Positions 53,302-62,357 of a stretch of DNA of 64,000 nucleotides are shown in pieces. The notes beneath the pieces are model-generated. The model did no database searches, had not been told where the DNA came from, and was given only the letters and a program-made list of their open reading frames with translations. Every line of letters begins with the position of its first letter. The first letter of the stretch is position 1. The translations under genes were made by a program, and so were the position numbers. This DNA comes from Rhodococcus globerulus NBRC 14531 (GTDB lineage Bacteria > Actinomycetota > Actinomycetes > Mycobacteriales > Mycobacteriaceae), in NCBI RefSeq assembly GCF_001894805.1, contig NZ_BCWX01000003.1:124001-188000 (forward strand), given 5' to 3'.

Positions 53302-54137
53302 GTCTTCTCGAAGTGAAGAACGTGTCGAAGTCGTTTGCATCGGGCCGCGATTTTCTGGGCCGTCGCACCAAGTGGTCGCATGCGGTCAAGGACGTCAGTT
53401 TCAGTCTCGAAGCCGGTGAATGTCTTGCCGTGGTCGGGGAGTCGGGTGCGGGTAAGTCGACGGTGGGCCGGATTGCCTTGCGGTTGATCGAGCCGGATAC
53501 CGGTTCGATCACGTTCGATGGCGTTGACGTGCGGGCCGCAAAACCTGCCGAGTTGCGTTCGATGCGCCGCGGTATGCAGATGATTTTCCAGGATCCGCAC
53601 AGTTCTCTCAATCCACGGATGACCGTTGTTGATGCCGTGGTGGAACCGCTGATCGTGCATACCGACATGGGTCGGGGTGAGCGTGAGAAGTTGGCGACGG
53701 CGATGTTGGACAAGGTGGGGATCGGTTCGCGTTATTTCGGCCGGTATCCGGCGGAGCTTTCCGGTGGGCAGCTTCAGCGTGTTGCTATTGCTCGGGCGTT
53801 GACGTTGAATCCGAAGATGATCGTCTGTGATGAACCTGTTGCTGCGCTGGATGTTTCGGTGCGGGCTCAGGTGCTGAACTTGTTGCGGGATCTGCAAGAG
53901 GAACTGGGTCTTGCGTATCTGTTCGTGTGTCATGATTTGGCGTTGATCGAAGTGATCGCCGATCGTGTGCTGGTGATGGCGCGCGGTGAGGTTGTGGAAA
54001 GTGGGTCGGTGGAGGACATCTTCCGTCGCCCGCAGCAGGAGTACACCCGAACATTGCTCGACGCTATTCCGGTACCCGTTCCACGATCTGTCCGTGGGCA
54101 GGAATTCGAGGGCGTCCGAGCCGAACCTGTCAGTTGA
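53298..54137 (+). CDS. ABC transporter ATPase (DppF/OppF type)
   Basis: 279-residue second ATPase. Walker A GESGAGKST, signature SGGQLQRVAIARAL, Walker B MIVCDEPVAALD and the switch His in VCHD are present. It forms a heterodimer with the preceding ATPase. Its ATG overlaps the previous stop (ATGA), and its own stop overlaps the Shine-Dalgarno sequence of the bicupin gene, tying that gene to the transporter operon. Confidence 0.92.
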   Translation: MSLLEVKNVSKSFASGRDFLGRRTKWSHAVKDVSFSLEAGECLAVVGESGAGKSTVGRIALRLIEPDTGSITFDGVDVRAAKPAELRSMRRGMQMIFQDPHSSLNPRMTVVDAVVEPLIVHTDMGRGEREKLATAMLDKVGIGSRYFGRYPAELSGGQLQRVAIARALTLNPKMIVCDEPVAALDVSVRAQVLNLLRDLQEELGLAYLFVCHDLALIEVIADRVLVMARGEVVESGSVEDIFRRPQQEYTRTLLDAIPVPVPRSVRGQEFEGVRAEPVS

Positions 54138-54147
54138 GGAGAATTCG

Positions 54148-54870
54148 ATGACATCGGCACCGATGGCAGTGGCACCCGCACAGTCTCGAACCATATTGCG
54201 CACCACGGAGTCCGGCGACTTTCTGATGAGTGACTATCTAGGTGAGCACTCCGACGGATCGGCAACCGGGGGCTTTCAGGCGTATCTTGTCGGCCAGAAG
54301 GCGGAAAAGCTTCGGCCCCACTATCACGAGGTGGATCAGTTTCAGGTAGTTCTCGACGGCAGTGGACGCCTCGGTAGGCACGCCATCGGCGCGGGCACTG
54401 TGCATTACAGCGATGCGTACACGGTGTACGGGCCGATCTTCGCCGACGCTCCCGACGGTCTGTCGTACTTCACCCTTCGGCTCGACCCCGCCGCTGGATT
54501 GAACTACATGCCAGAATCACGCGTCAAAGGTGAGACGCGAGCCGGCGAACATTTCACCTGTGCGATCGACGACGCCGCAGGAGAGACGGGAAAGCTGGAT
54601 CTACTGGCCCGTACCAGACGTGGCGCCGCAGCATTCGGTGTTGCGCTCGACCTCGGTGGGGTATTGACCGCCGATGCGCTCGCTGAATGTGTGGGTCGGG
54701 GGTATGCAGTTGTGTTGTCCGGCAGTGTTGCGTTCGGCGACCGTACATTGCCGTCGGGAAGTCTCATTCCGTTCGAGTCTGCTGTTGCACTGGAGGGGCT
54801 TTCGGGACAGTCCGATCGCACGAACCTGGCCCTGGTTGTCTTCGCGACGCTGAGTGAGCCCACTCAGTAG
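54148..54870 (+). CDS. Bicupin-like protein at end of transporter operon
   Basis: 240 residues. The N-terminal cupin has metal ligands in RPHYHEVDQFQVVLDGSG (His, His, Glu positions) and a later VHYSDAYTVYGP; the C-terminal half repeats a cupin-like beta pattern without obvious metal ligands. GAGGAG precedes the ATG. Function unknown; isomerase, dioxygenase or a ligand-binding role are possible. It is likely an enzyme or sensor for the imported compound. The last seven bases overlap the convergent IclR gene. Confidence 0.72.
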   Translation: MTSAPMAVAPAQSRTILRTTESGDFLMSDYLGEHSDGSATGGFQAYLVGQKAEKLRPHYHEVDQFQVVLDGSGRLGRHAIGAGTVHYSDAYTVYGPIFADAPDGLSYFTLRLDPAAGLNYMPESRVKGETRAGEHFTCAIDDAAGETGKLDLLARTRRGAAAFGVALDLGGVLTADALAECVGRGYAVVLSGSVAFGDRTLPSGSLIPFESAVALEGLSGQSDRTNLALVVFATLSEPTQ

Positions 54871-55592
54871 GAGCCGCCGAGTTGATCCGCCGCCGATCGG
54901 AGCAGCTCGCCGTACCGCGCGAAGTACTCCTCGGTGAGTCGAGTCGCCGGACCACTGATCACGATCGCAGCCAGTGGCGATCCCGACGCATCCAGCACCG
55001 CTGCGGCGAGGCTGGTTGATCCTTGCTGGACGGCTTCCTCGCTTGCGGCCCATCCACGCCTGCGAATCTCCTGGTACTCGGCATCTGCGAGGAGGAGATC
55101 GGGCTGACCCGAGCTGTTCATGCGTTCTTCCTGCGACTGGTACGCGTGGATGACCCGTCCCGCTGCACTTGTCTCGGGTACGTGTATCTGCCCGGGCTTC
55201 AGGCCTGTCCGAACCATGTGGGTACCTTCAACCACCCCGAGGACGATCATGTGTTCTTCCTCCGCGACTGCGAGATGTACTGTCTCGCCGGTTGTATCCC
55301 GGATCTTGGTCATGACGGGTTGTGCTCGGGCAGCCAGCGACGAGCCGTTGTAGACCTGTCCGGCTACGACAACACAACGGGTGGAGAGCTCCCAGCGGGG
55401 TGGAGCCTCGCCGACAGGGTGGATCCATTGCGCTTCATGGAGGGTTGCCAGGGTGCGTTGCATGGCGCTTTTGTCGACCTCGAGTAGCCGTGAAAGCGCG
55501 GTCAAGCCGATTGGCTGATGGGCAGCAATGGCTTCGATGACGCGGAGTCCGCGCGTGAGTCCACTGATTGTCTTGACTGCGATCTGAATCAC
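54864..55592 (-). CDS. IclR-family regulator
   Basis: About 242 residues: winged helix-turn-helix (GLRVIEAIAAHQPIGLTALSRLL, about 15-37, with DKSAMQRTLATL) and the C-terminal IclR effector domain (ETVHLAVAEEEHMIVL, ETSAAGRVIHAY, ISGPATRL). The start GTG at 55592 is an estimate; the frame runs further upstream into the class II aldolase promoter. It is convergent with the bicupin and divergent from the class II aldolase. As the only regulator in the island it is the likely controller of the transporter, ligase-carboxyltransferase and catabolic operons. Confidence 0.87.
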   Translation of the reverse strand: MIQIAVKTISGLTRGLRVIEAIAAHQPIGLTALSRLLEVDKSAMQRTLATLHEAQWIHPVGEAPPRWELSTRCVVVAGQVYNGSSLAARAQPVMTKIRDTTGETVHLAVAEEEHMIVLGVVEGTHMVRTGLKPGQIHVPETSAAGRVIHAYQSQEERMNSSGQPDLLLADAEYQEIRRRGWAASEEAVQQGSTSLAAAVLDASGSPLAAIVISGPATRLTEEYFARYGELLRSAADQLGGSY

Positions 55593-55612
55593 CCCTACTG
55601 TGATTAAAGAAT

Positions 55613-55638
55613 TGATACACAGTATCACATAGAGATAC
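55613..55638. promoter_or_regulatory. IclR / class II aldolase divergent operator
   Basis: TGATAC-ACA-GTATCA (55613-55627) is a perfect 15-bp palindrome, the usual length of IclR sites; a third GATAC (55634-55638) forms an additional dyad with GTATC. It lies 21 bp upstream of the IclR start codon and in the promoter of the class II aldolase operon. Confidence 0.7.
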
Positions 55639-55715
55639 TTGCTGTGAAGACGATCTTCCTGAAAGTTCGCACTTTCCTTCCCGCTGGCGGTCCAGTGCAC
55701 TACCGAGAGGTTGCT

Positions 55716-56471
55716 GTGAAGAAGTTCAAACCCACTGTCGATCAATTGATCCCGAACCTGACTCCGGCGGAGGAGATAGTTCTGCTTGCACGCGCCCTGT
55801 GGGCGGAGGGATACCGGGATCATCTCGCCGGGCATATCACGTACAACCTCGGTGACGGCACCATGCTGTGCAACCCGTGGCTGCTCACCTGGGAGGAGAT
55901 CCTCCCCGCCGACATCATTCGCATCGACATCGACGGCAATGTCCTACAGGGTGATTGGCCTGTCCCGCTGGGAATTCCTCTGCACCTTGCGCTTCACCGA
56001 GCACGTCCCGATGTCGGCATTGCGCTACACAATCATTCGGAGTTCGGAACGGTCTGGGCTGATCTGGGCGAGGTTCCACCCGCTTACGATCAGAGTTCCA
56101 GCCTCGGCGGCGGTGAGGTAGTGCTGGTCGACGAGTACGACGGCGGCGTCGACAACATGGAGGCAGCCGAGGTCGCGATCCGGTCGATCGGGCCCGCTGA
56201 TCGCGCACTCCTGGCAGGGCATGGCGTTTTTGTCACCGGAAGTACCGCCGCAGCAGTCTATTTGCGGGCGGTCGCTCTCGAACAACGTTGTAAGAATGCC
56301 TGGATGGTCAGGGTGGCCGGTGGACCGGAGAAGACAGCTCTGCCCGACTGGTGGCTCGATCGAATGGCCGGTAGTGACGGAAACAGTTACCACGGCTTCT
56401 GGGAGGCTGCGGTGCGCGCTGCGTTGCGCTCGGATCCTGAACTGGCCGAGAGCCTTCAGGTCTCCCAATGA
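55716..56471 (+). CDS. Class II aldolase/adducin-family protein
   Basis: About 251 residues. The zinc triad of class II aldolases is visible: His105 and His107 (LHNHSE) and His169 (AGHGVF), preceded by GHITYN near 40. Members cleave or decarboxylate, e.g. fuculose phosphate aldolase or 3,4-dihydroxyphthalate decarboxylase; the acidic, Glu-rich sequence without an obvious phosphate site favours a decarboxylase/aldolase on a non-phosphorylated acid. The GTG at 55716 follows AGAGG; the frame extends to 55644. First gene of the catabolic operon. Confidence 0.85.
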   Translation: MKKFKPTVDQLIPNLTPAEEIVLLARALWAEGYRDHLAGHITYNLGDGTMLCNPWLLTWEEILPADIIRIDIDGNVLQGDWPVPLGIPLHLALHRARPDVGIALHNHSEFGTVWADLGEVPPAYDQSSSLGGGEVVLVDEYDGGVDNMEAAEVAIRSIGPADRALLAGHGVFVTGSTAAAVYLRAVALEQRCKNAWMVRVAGGPEKTALPDWWLDRMAGSDGNSYHGFWEAAVRAALRSDPELAESLQVSQ

Positions 56472-56516
56472 ACAACCAAGGCTCTGCGGCCATCAGCCAC
56501 TCCGGAACGGATACTC

Positions 56517-57695
56517 ATGGATTTTGAACTAGACGCAGATCAGCGAGCGTGGCGAGAGGAGATACGCACGTTTCTTCGCGACAATGTCACACCGGAATTG
56601 CGCGCGGAGATGGCCGAGCACGATCTCGAGTTCATCGGCGGCGAGCTCACGGCCTTTCGCCGGAAGATCGGGGCAAAAGGGTGGTTCGGGCTCAATTGGC
56701 CCAAGGAGTTCGGTGGGCTTGGTCTCGGTGCGGTGTATCAGCATCTTCTGGTCAGCGAATTCGAGTACTGGGGCGTGCCGGGACCGGACTTGACCGTTAC
56801 GTCGGTGGCTCCGATGATCATGCGCCACGGCACGCAACAGAACCGGGAAGAATTCCTGCCGCCCATTGCACGAGGTGAACTGACCTGCGCCGTCGGTTAT
56901 TCCGAACCCAATGCCGGAACAGACCTTGCGAGTCTGAAAACCCGGGCGGTGCGTGAGGGTGACGAGTGGGTGATCAACGGTTCCAAGATCTGGAACAGTA
57001 TGGCGCAGCGCGTCACTCACGAATGGCTGTGTGTTCGCACCAATACCGAGGTGCCCAAACACAAGGGTATCTCGGTGATCATCGTGCCGATCGACGCTCC
57101 CGGTGTTGTGATTCGTCCGATCACCGCGTGGTCCGGATATCGAACCAACGAGACGTTCTTCGACAACGTCCGTGTTCCAGCGACCAACCTGATCGGTGAA
57201 GTCGACAAGGGATGGAAGTACATCACCGGTGCACTGGATCTCGAACGTGGTGCCCTCACGAATGCAGGCGACCTGCGCAGAGCCGTCGACGATCTGTTGA
57301 TTCTCGCGCGGGAGATCCGAGAAGACGGAACACGTCCGCTCGACAACGCAGATGTACGACGCAAGCTCGCTCAGTTGGATGCGGATGTCGAACTCGCGCA
57401 GCTCATGGGATTCGAGGCGTCGTCGCTGCTGGAAAGTGGAACCATTCCGTCGGTGCTCGTCAGCGTCGAGAAGATTTTCTCCAGTGAACTCAGACAACGG
57501 ATTGCCGATGTCGGCACGGCGATGCTCGGTCCGGCAGGTTTGATCGCGGGATCGGACCCTCACGCAGTGATGGCAGGAAAATTCGAGCGACTGTACCGCG
57601 CCGCGCCACTGCTGCGATTCGGTGCCGGAGCCAACGAAGTTCTGCGAGATGTTATCGCCCAGCGCGGGCACTCTCTACCGAGTTACGGACGCTGA
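56517..57695 (+). CDS. Acyl-CoA dehydrogenase, subunit-like A
   Basis: 392-residue acyl-CoA dehydrogenase with a full-length N-terminal helical domain, GYSEPNAGTDLASL and GSKIWNS in the middle domain, and GAGANEVLRDVIAQRG at the C-terminus. It is followed 39 bp later by a second, more diverged ACAD gene. In steroid and other branched-acid pathways such adjacent ACAD pairs form alpha2-beta2 heterotetramers in which only one subunit type binds FAD completely. Substrate unknown. Confidence 0.89.
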   Translation: MDFELDADQRAWREEIRTFLRDNVTPELRAEMAEHDLEFIGGELTAFRRKIGAKGWFGLNWPKEFGGLGLGAVYQHLLVSEFEYWGVPGPDLTVTSVAPMIMRHGTQQNREEFLPPIARGELTCAVGYSEPNAGTDLASLKTRAVREGDEWVINGSKIWNSMAQRVTHEWLCVRTNTEVPKHKGISVIIVPIDAPGVVIRPITAWSGYRTNETFFDNVRVPATNLIGEVDKGWKYITGALDLERGALTNAGDLRRAVDDLLILAREIREDGTRPLDNADVRRKLAQLDADVELAQLMGFEASSLLESGTIPSVLVSVEKIFSSELRQRIADVGTAMLGPAGLIAGSDPHAVMAGKFERLYRAAPLLRFGAGANEVLRDVIAQRGHSLPSYGR

Positions 57696-57734
57696 CATGA
57701 TTCCGACCTTCCTTGACGGCGTAGGAGTTTGCCG

Positions 57735-58874
57735 ATGAAACTTGTTGCTAACCAAGACCAACTCGATCTGCAGGCAATGTCGGCTGCCGTCCTGGCCAAA
57801 CAATGCCCGATCAGTGTGGTACGAGAACTGGCAGAGCCGATGTCCGAAAGCAGCCCGGACAAACTGATGACGGCGCTTGCCGAGGTTGGTGTACTTGGCC
57901 TGGCGATCGATGAAGAATACGGCGGCGGTGGAGCCAGCCTGTACGAACTCGGTGTGTTCTTTCGGGAGGCCGGTCGGGTTCTCTGCCCGTCGATTGTCTA
58001 CAGCACACTGCAATTCGGTATTGCCGTCGGGCGACTGGCTACGTCGGAACAACGCAGGCGTTATCTGCCTGCGCTGGCCGAAGGTCGCCTTCGCGCCGGC
58101 GTTGCCGCCTGGAATCCCGGGGACGCCGGCGATATTCGACCCACTCTGACCGCAACACCAGCTCCGGGTGGGTGGCTGCTCAACGGAACCCTGCCATTTG
58201 CCGTGAACGCCTCGATGTCCGACGTGGTTCTCGTGACCGCTCGCACATCGGTGTTTGCCGAACCGGAACGGTTGATCTGCGCCTTCGTCGAGCCGACAGC
58301 CGAAGGTTGGAATGCCGTCCCATTGTCGAACATGTCCGGAGAGAGGCTATCTCGCGTCGAACTTGTCGACGTGTTCGCCTCGGATGCGGCCGTTTCTCTC
58401 GGGGGCAGCGGAAATGGGCTGAGCGCCGACGATCTTCGGTGGGTCGCCAATGCGGCAGTGGCGCTTCAATGCATGGAGATGGCAGGCGGCGGCGCCGCAG
58501 TTCTGGATCGCACCGTCGACTACATTGCCCAGCGTGAGCAGTTCGGGCGTCCGATCGGTAGTTTCCAAGCCGCACAACACATTGTCGCGGACATGCACAT
58601 CGCGCTCGAAGGTGCCCGCTTGGCTGCCGCGCACGCGGTGTGGTGGGTGGCTCGCGGTGAATCCGCCACCCGTGCGGTCGCGATTGCAAAAATGCAGTGC
58701 AACGAGGCCTACAAGCGCGCGACCCTGGATGCACATCAATTGCACGGTGGTATGGGATACGTCCTCGAGACTGATTTGCACCTGTGGTCGGAGCGGGCGA
58801 AGGTCACGGAAATCCGATACGGCACAGCAGATATTGCGGCGGGTTGGCTGCAGAAGGAGCTGAACCTTGCCTAG
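57735..58874 (+). CDS. Acyl-CoA dehydrogenase, subunit-like B
   Basis: 379 residues, a diverged ACAD: the middle-domain motif reads WNPGDAGDIRPT instead of SEPxAGSD, and the C-terminus reads RYGTADIAAGWLQ rather than GxxNEIQR. The N-terminal domain and REQFGRPIGSFQAAQH (CoA/dimer region) are intact. This fits the non-catalytic or FAD-sharing partner of the ACAD at 56517. AGGAG precedes the ATG. Its stop lies within the start region of the next gene, which is translated from a TTG. Confidence 0.86.
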   Translation: MKLVANQDQLDLQAMSAAVLAKQCPISVVRELAEPMSESSPDKLMTALAEVGVLGLAIDEEYGGGGASLYELGVFFREAGRVLCPSIVYSTLQFGIAVGRLATSEQRRRYLPALAEGRLRAGVAAWNPGDAGDIRPTLTATPAPGGWLLNGTLPFAVNASMSDVVLVTARTSVFAEPERLICAFVEPTAEGWNAVPLSNMSGERLSRVELVDVFASDAAVSLGGSGNGLSADDLRWVANAAVALQCMEMAGGGAAVLDRTVDYIAQREQFGRPIGSFQAAQHIVADMHIALEGARLAAAHAVWWVARGESATRAVAIAKMQCNEAYKRATLDAHQLHGGMGYVLETDLHLWSERAKVTEIRYGTADIAAGWLQKELNLA

Positions 58875-60078
58875 CGAAGCGAAACCCGGACCGCGGCAGG
58901 CACTTCAGGATCTTCGGATCGTGGATTTGTCGAGGTGGGTGGCAGGAGAATACGCAACAAAGATGTTCGCAGATTTTGGTGCGGACGTTGTCAAAGTCGA
59001 AAAGCCGGAGACGGGCAGCTTGACGCGGGCGTGGGGACCGTTCCCCGGCGACATTCCGAACGTCGAGCGAAGCGCACTCTTCCTGCATCTGAACACCAAC
59101 AAGAAATCGCTTGTCCTCGACTTGACCTCGGATTCCGATCGGGAGGTTCTCCTGAACCTCGTGGACACGGCGGACGCGGTGGTGGAGTCCTTCCGTCCCG
59201 GCCAGCTGGAGAAATTGGGCCTCGGACCGGAAGTGCTGCACGCGCGCAACCCATCGCTGGTGATCACGCGGATCAGTGCTTTCGGCCAGACCGGACCGTA
59301 CCGGGATCGTGAAGCGAGCGGCCTGGTCCTTCAGGCTGCCGGTGGCCCGATGAACGCAACTGGTGCGGCTGATCGTGCGCCGTTGCGTAAACCGGGACTG
59401 CTCGAGCACTACACGATCGGCCGTACCGCCGGCGAAGCCACGATGGCGGGAATCTTCAGCGCCAAGCGCACAGGAGAAGGTTCCGTGATCGACGTGTCCG
59501 GGCAGGAGGTTCTGCTCGCCGGCGCCGACCGGCGAGCGTCGTACCTCGTTTCGGCGGCGTATTCCGGCATGAATGCTCCACGCGGAGTGCGAAGCCCGCA
59601 CCGTCACGGCGCGACGTTCACCGGACCGTTCCGGGCCAAGGACGGATTTGTGATGCTGTACGTGACCAATCAGGCCTTCTGGAATCGGTTGGTCGACATA
59701 GTCGGCGAGCACGACGACGCGTTCCATACGCGGTACCACGGGCGCGAGACGATCATGGGAAGGGATCGTGACGAGTTCATGGAATATGTCACCGAGTGGT
59801 TCGCGCAGCGGCCCAAAGTCGCCATCATGGAACAGTGCGAGGCGGCACGTATTCCCGTCACGGCGTATCTCGACGTCTCGGAATTGTTGAGTCACGATCA
59901 CTTTCGTAGCCGAGGCGCATTTGTCAGCGGTACACATCCGGTTGCGGGCACGTTGGAGTACACGGGTGCGCCGTGGCGGATGGCCAACGGGTACCAGTTG
60001 CGTCATACCGCACCAACTCTCGACCAGCACGGCCCACAGATCCGTGAGTCACTGACACAAACAGGGGAGCGAGTATGA
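58867..60078 (+). CDS. Class III CoA-transferase (CaiB/BaiF), first copy
   Basis: 403-residue family III CoA-transferase, which swaps CoA between acids through a mixed anhydride. The N-terminal IVDLSRWVAGEYATKMFADFGADVVKVEKPETG (in part) and LNTNKKSLVLDL are typical. At the expected catalytic aspartate (DRPGFD in many members) the sequence reads DREASG, so the Asp appears absent by eye. The TTG start is supported by AAGGAG seven bases upstream and overlaps the ACAD gene by eight bases. The next gene is a second copy with a four-base overlap. Confidence 0.87.
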   Translation: MPSEAKPGPRQALQDLRIVDLSRWVAGEYATKMFADFGADVVKVEKPETGSLTRAWGPFPGDIPNVERSALFLHLNTNKKSLVLDLTSDSDREVLLNLVDTADAVVESFRPGQLEKLGLGPEVLHARNPSLVITRISAFGQTGPYRDREASGLVLQAAGGPMNATGAADRAPLRKPGLLEHYTIGRTAGEATMAGIFSAKRTGEGSVIDVSGQEVLLAGADRRASYLVSAAYSGMNAPRGVRSPHRHGATFTGPFRAKDGFVMLYVTNQAFWNRLVDIVGEHDDAFHTRYHGRETIMGRDRDEFMEYVTEWFAQRPKVAIMEQCEAARIPVTAYLDVSELLSHDHFRSRGAFVSGTHPVAGTLEYTGAPWRMANGYQLRHTAPTLDQHGPQIRESLTQTGERV

Positions 60079-61346
60079 GTTATCCGCTCGAAGGGATTCG
60101 TGTTGTCGACCTGACGGTTGTGTGGTCCGGCCCCGGTGCGACAGCGATGCTGGGGGACTTGGGCGCAGAAGTGATACGCGTGGAGGGGAACAACCGCGTC
60201 AGCCGACAAGTTTCGGCAAAGACAACGAAGGAATCGATCGCGCAGACCGGGTATCACGGCGGCACCTATCCGGAGAAGGATCCCGGCGAGCGACCGTACG
60301 ACCGCACAGCTCTCTTCAACTGGCATTCCCGGAACAAACTGTCGGCGTGTATGAATCTCGATACCGCTGAGGGACACGCAGCTGTGATCGAACTGATCAA
60401 AGTCAGTGATGTTCTGGTGGAGAACAATTCCAACGGAACTCTCGAGAAGTTGGGGCTTGGGCACGAGCGTTTGCTCGAACTCAACCCTCGATTGATCGTC
60501 GCTCGCATGCCACCCCTCGGAATGGCCGGACCGATGAGTGACTATCTCGGTTACGGCCCCAATTTCAACTCGCTGGTGGGGATTGCCGCGATGGACGGTT
60601 ACGAGGGTGAGGAAGCCGACTCGGCCGGCGAGAACTACCACATGGACGAGGCAGCTCCGGCAGGTTTGGCCTTTGCGGTGATGGCCGCACTGTTGGACCG
60701 CGAGCACACCGGCATTGGGGGACTTGTCGAGTTTGCGCAGGCGGAGAACGTCATGGCGGAGATCGGGGAGTTCGTGCTCGACGCGCAGGTGAACGGGAGA
60801 GTTCCGGAGATCCTCGGCAACTCCGATCCTCATGTGCTGCAGGATGTTTACCTCAGTGCGGATGAGGATCGGTGGGTGGCGATATCCGTTCGCAGCGATC
60901 GCGAGTGGACGGCATTGGCCTCGGTAATCGGCGGGGACGAACTTGCAGAAATGGGCGCCGATACAGTCGCCAGACGGACAAACTCCGCGTCGATCAGGGA
61001 TCGAATTGCGAAGTGGGCCCGCTCGATGTCGGCTTCCGAGGTTGTTTCGGTGTTGCAGGAGTGTGCCGTTCCCGCAGGTGAAGTGATGAGCGAAACCGGA
61101 TTGCTCGAAGACGACCATCTGCGCGAGCGTGACTGGTTCCAGGAGCGGTCACATCCGTCGGTGGGAACCTATCGATATCCAGGACATCCCTGGCGGGTAG
61201 AGGGATTCGATCTGGCATTCGGGCGGGTACTCCCAGGGTTCGGTGAAGACAACGAGTACGTCTACAAGAAGATCCTCGGCTATTCCGATGAGAAGTATGC
61301 CGAACTCGAGAATTCCGGACTGGTCACCGACCATCAAATAGCGTGA
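60075..61346 (+). CDS. Class III CoA-transferase (CaiB/BaiF), second copy
   Basis: 423-residue paralogue of the preceding gene. It has IRVVDLTVVWSGPGATAMLGDLGAEVIRVE and LFNWHSRNKLSACMNLDT. The region of the catalytic aspartate reads SDYLGYGPNFNSLVG, again without an evident Asp at the usual place. Tandem, overlapping CaiB genes suggest a heterodimer, as in the benzylsuccinate CoA-transferase BbsEF, where only one subunit is catalytic. The ATG overlaps the previous stop (ATGA). Confidence 0.87.
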   Translation: MSYPLEGIRVVDLTVVWSGPGATAMLGDLGAEVIRVEGNNRVSRQVSAKTTKESIAQTGYHGGTYPEKDPGERPYDRTALFNWHSRNKLSACMNLDTAEGHAAVIELIKVSDVLVENNSNGTLEKLGLGHERLLELNPRLIVARMPPLGMAGPMSDYLGYGPNFNSLVGIAAMDGYEGEEADSAGENYHMDEAAPAGLAFAVMAALLDREHTGIGGLVEFAQAENVMAEIGEFVLDAQVNGRVPEILGNSDPHVLQDVYLSADEDRWVAISVRSDREWTALASVIGGDELAEMGADTVARRTNSASIRDRIAKWARSMSASEVVSVLQECAVPAGEVMSETGLLEDDHLRERDWFQERSHPSVGTYRYPGHPWRVEGFDLAFGRVLPGFGEDNEYVYKKILGYSDEKYAELENSGLVTDHQIA

Positions 61347-61358
61347 GAGAGAAAGAAC

Positions 61359-61883
61359 ATGACTGAAAACGTAGCCGTGATTCCGGATTCGGAATCTCTG
61401 ATCCCCGTCAATGTTGCCGAGCGTGTCGGGGAGGTGGTCTCCCAGGCGAGCGGAGCTGTGGTCGCGCGGGACTGGCAACGGTGGGCTGTGGCCGTCGGCG
61501 AAACCAACCCGCTGTACTTCGACAGCAACTATGCCCGTGAGCACGGCTATCGCGATATTGTCGCTCCGCCGCTGTATTTGCAGTACGCGATTCTCGGGGT
61601 GACGCCGATACCGGAACTTCGGGTAGACGGCTCATCCGGTGCTGCCTCCGGGAATCTTGTTTTCCCGTTGTGCCCCAAGCGAATGGCAGGTGGCGAGAAC
61701 ACCACCTTTCTTCGGTCGGCCTACGACGGAGATGTGATCACCAGTGTGCGCGTCGTGGATTCGGTGGTCGAGAAGCGCGGTCGGTCCGGCCGATTCGTCC
61801 TGGTGACGTGGAAGACCACGTATACCAATCAGAACGACGAGGTTGTTGCCGAAGCGACCACCTCGATGATCGCCCGACCGTAG
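61359..61883 (+). CDS. MaoC-like hotdog hydratase, subunit-like A
   Basis: 174 residues, N-terminal FAS1-like/MaoC dehydratase type. The hydratase loop reads GETNPLYFDSNYARE, matching GDxNPLxxD but with Tyr in place of His, followed by VAPPLYLQY. With the next gene it probably makes a heterodimeric enoyl-CoA hydratase similar to ChsH1-ChsH2 of cholesterol side-chain degradation, where one chain provides the catalytic residues. GAGAGAAAG precedes the ATG. Confidence 0.84.
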   Translation: MTENVAVIPDSESLIPVNVAERVGEVVSQASGAVVARDWQRWAVAVGETNPLYFDSNYAREHGYRDIVAPPLYLQYAILGVTPIPELRVDGSSGAASGNLVFPLCPKRMAGGENTTFLRSAYDGDVITSVRVVDSVVEKRGRSGRFVLVTWKTTYTNQNDEVVAEATTSMIARP

Positions 61884-61901
61884 CGCGAGGAGTTGAAAGT
61901 T

Positions 61902-62357
61902 ATGTCAACACAAGTATATTTCGATGATATCAACACCGGCGACACGATTCCGGTGTTGGCTGTCAGTGTCACTGCACTGCAGATGTTCCTCTTCAGCGCA
62001 GCGACGTACAACGGGCACCGCATTCACTACGACCGGAGTTGGGCTGTCGACGTCGAGGGCTATCAGGACGTCGTTGTACAGGGCCCGCTTCAGGCGGCGC
62101 TTCTGGCGCGCGTTGTCACCGACTGGATCGGTGGCGGGGGATCGTTGGTGAACTTCTCGGCCTCGAACCGGGCTGTGGCCTTTCCCGGCGAACCGTTGGA
62201 ATTCACGGGGACAGTGACCGGAAAACGCGACGAGAACGGTAGAGCGCTGGTCGATTTGGAACTTGCCGGAGTGCGGGGTGGTGAGGTGCTGATGCCGGGA
62301 ACGGCCACCGTGCTGCTGCCACGCCGTGACAGTGCTGTCTCCGCCGGAGCGTCCTGA
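61902..62357 (+). CDS. MaoC-like hotdog hydratase, subunit-like B
   Basis: 151 residues, single hotdog domain. The catalytic-type motif is TYNGHRIHYDRSWA with His42 and Asp44, found in many actinobacterial acyl dehydratases; the second half contains VVVQGPLQAALLA. It likely supplies the active-site His of a heterodimer with the protein at 61359. The ATG at 61902 uses GAGGAG upstream. Its stop overlaps the thiolase-fold gene by one base (TGATG). Confidence 0.85.
   Translation: MSTQVYFDDINTGDTIPVLAVSVTALQMFLFSAATYNGHRIHYDRSWAVDVEGYQDVVVQGPLQAALLARVVTDWIGGGGSLVNFSASNRAVAFPGEPLEFTGTVTGKRDENGRALVDLELAGVRGGEVLMPGTATVLLPRRDSAVSAGAS

Noticed and set aside
50440-54137. Horizontal acquisition of the transporter genes
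   Set aside because: They seem to use more TTG and GGT codons than htpG, but htpG is a biased highly expressed reference, and no mobile element, tRNA or att repeat flanks the region.
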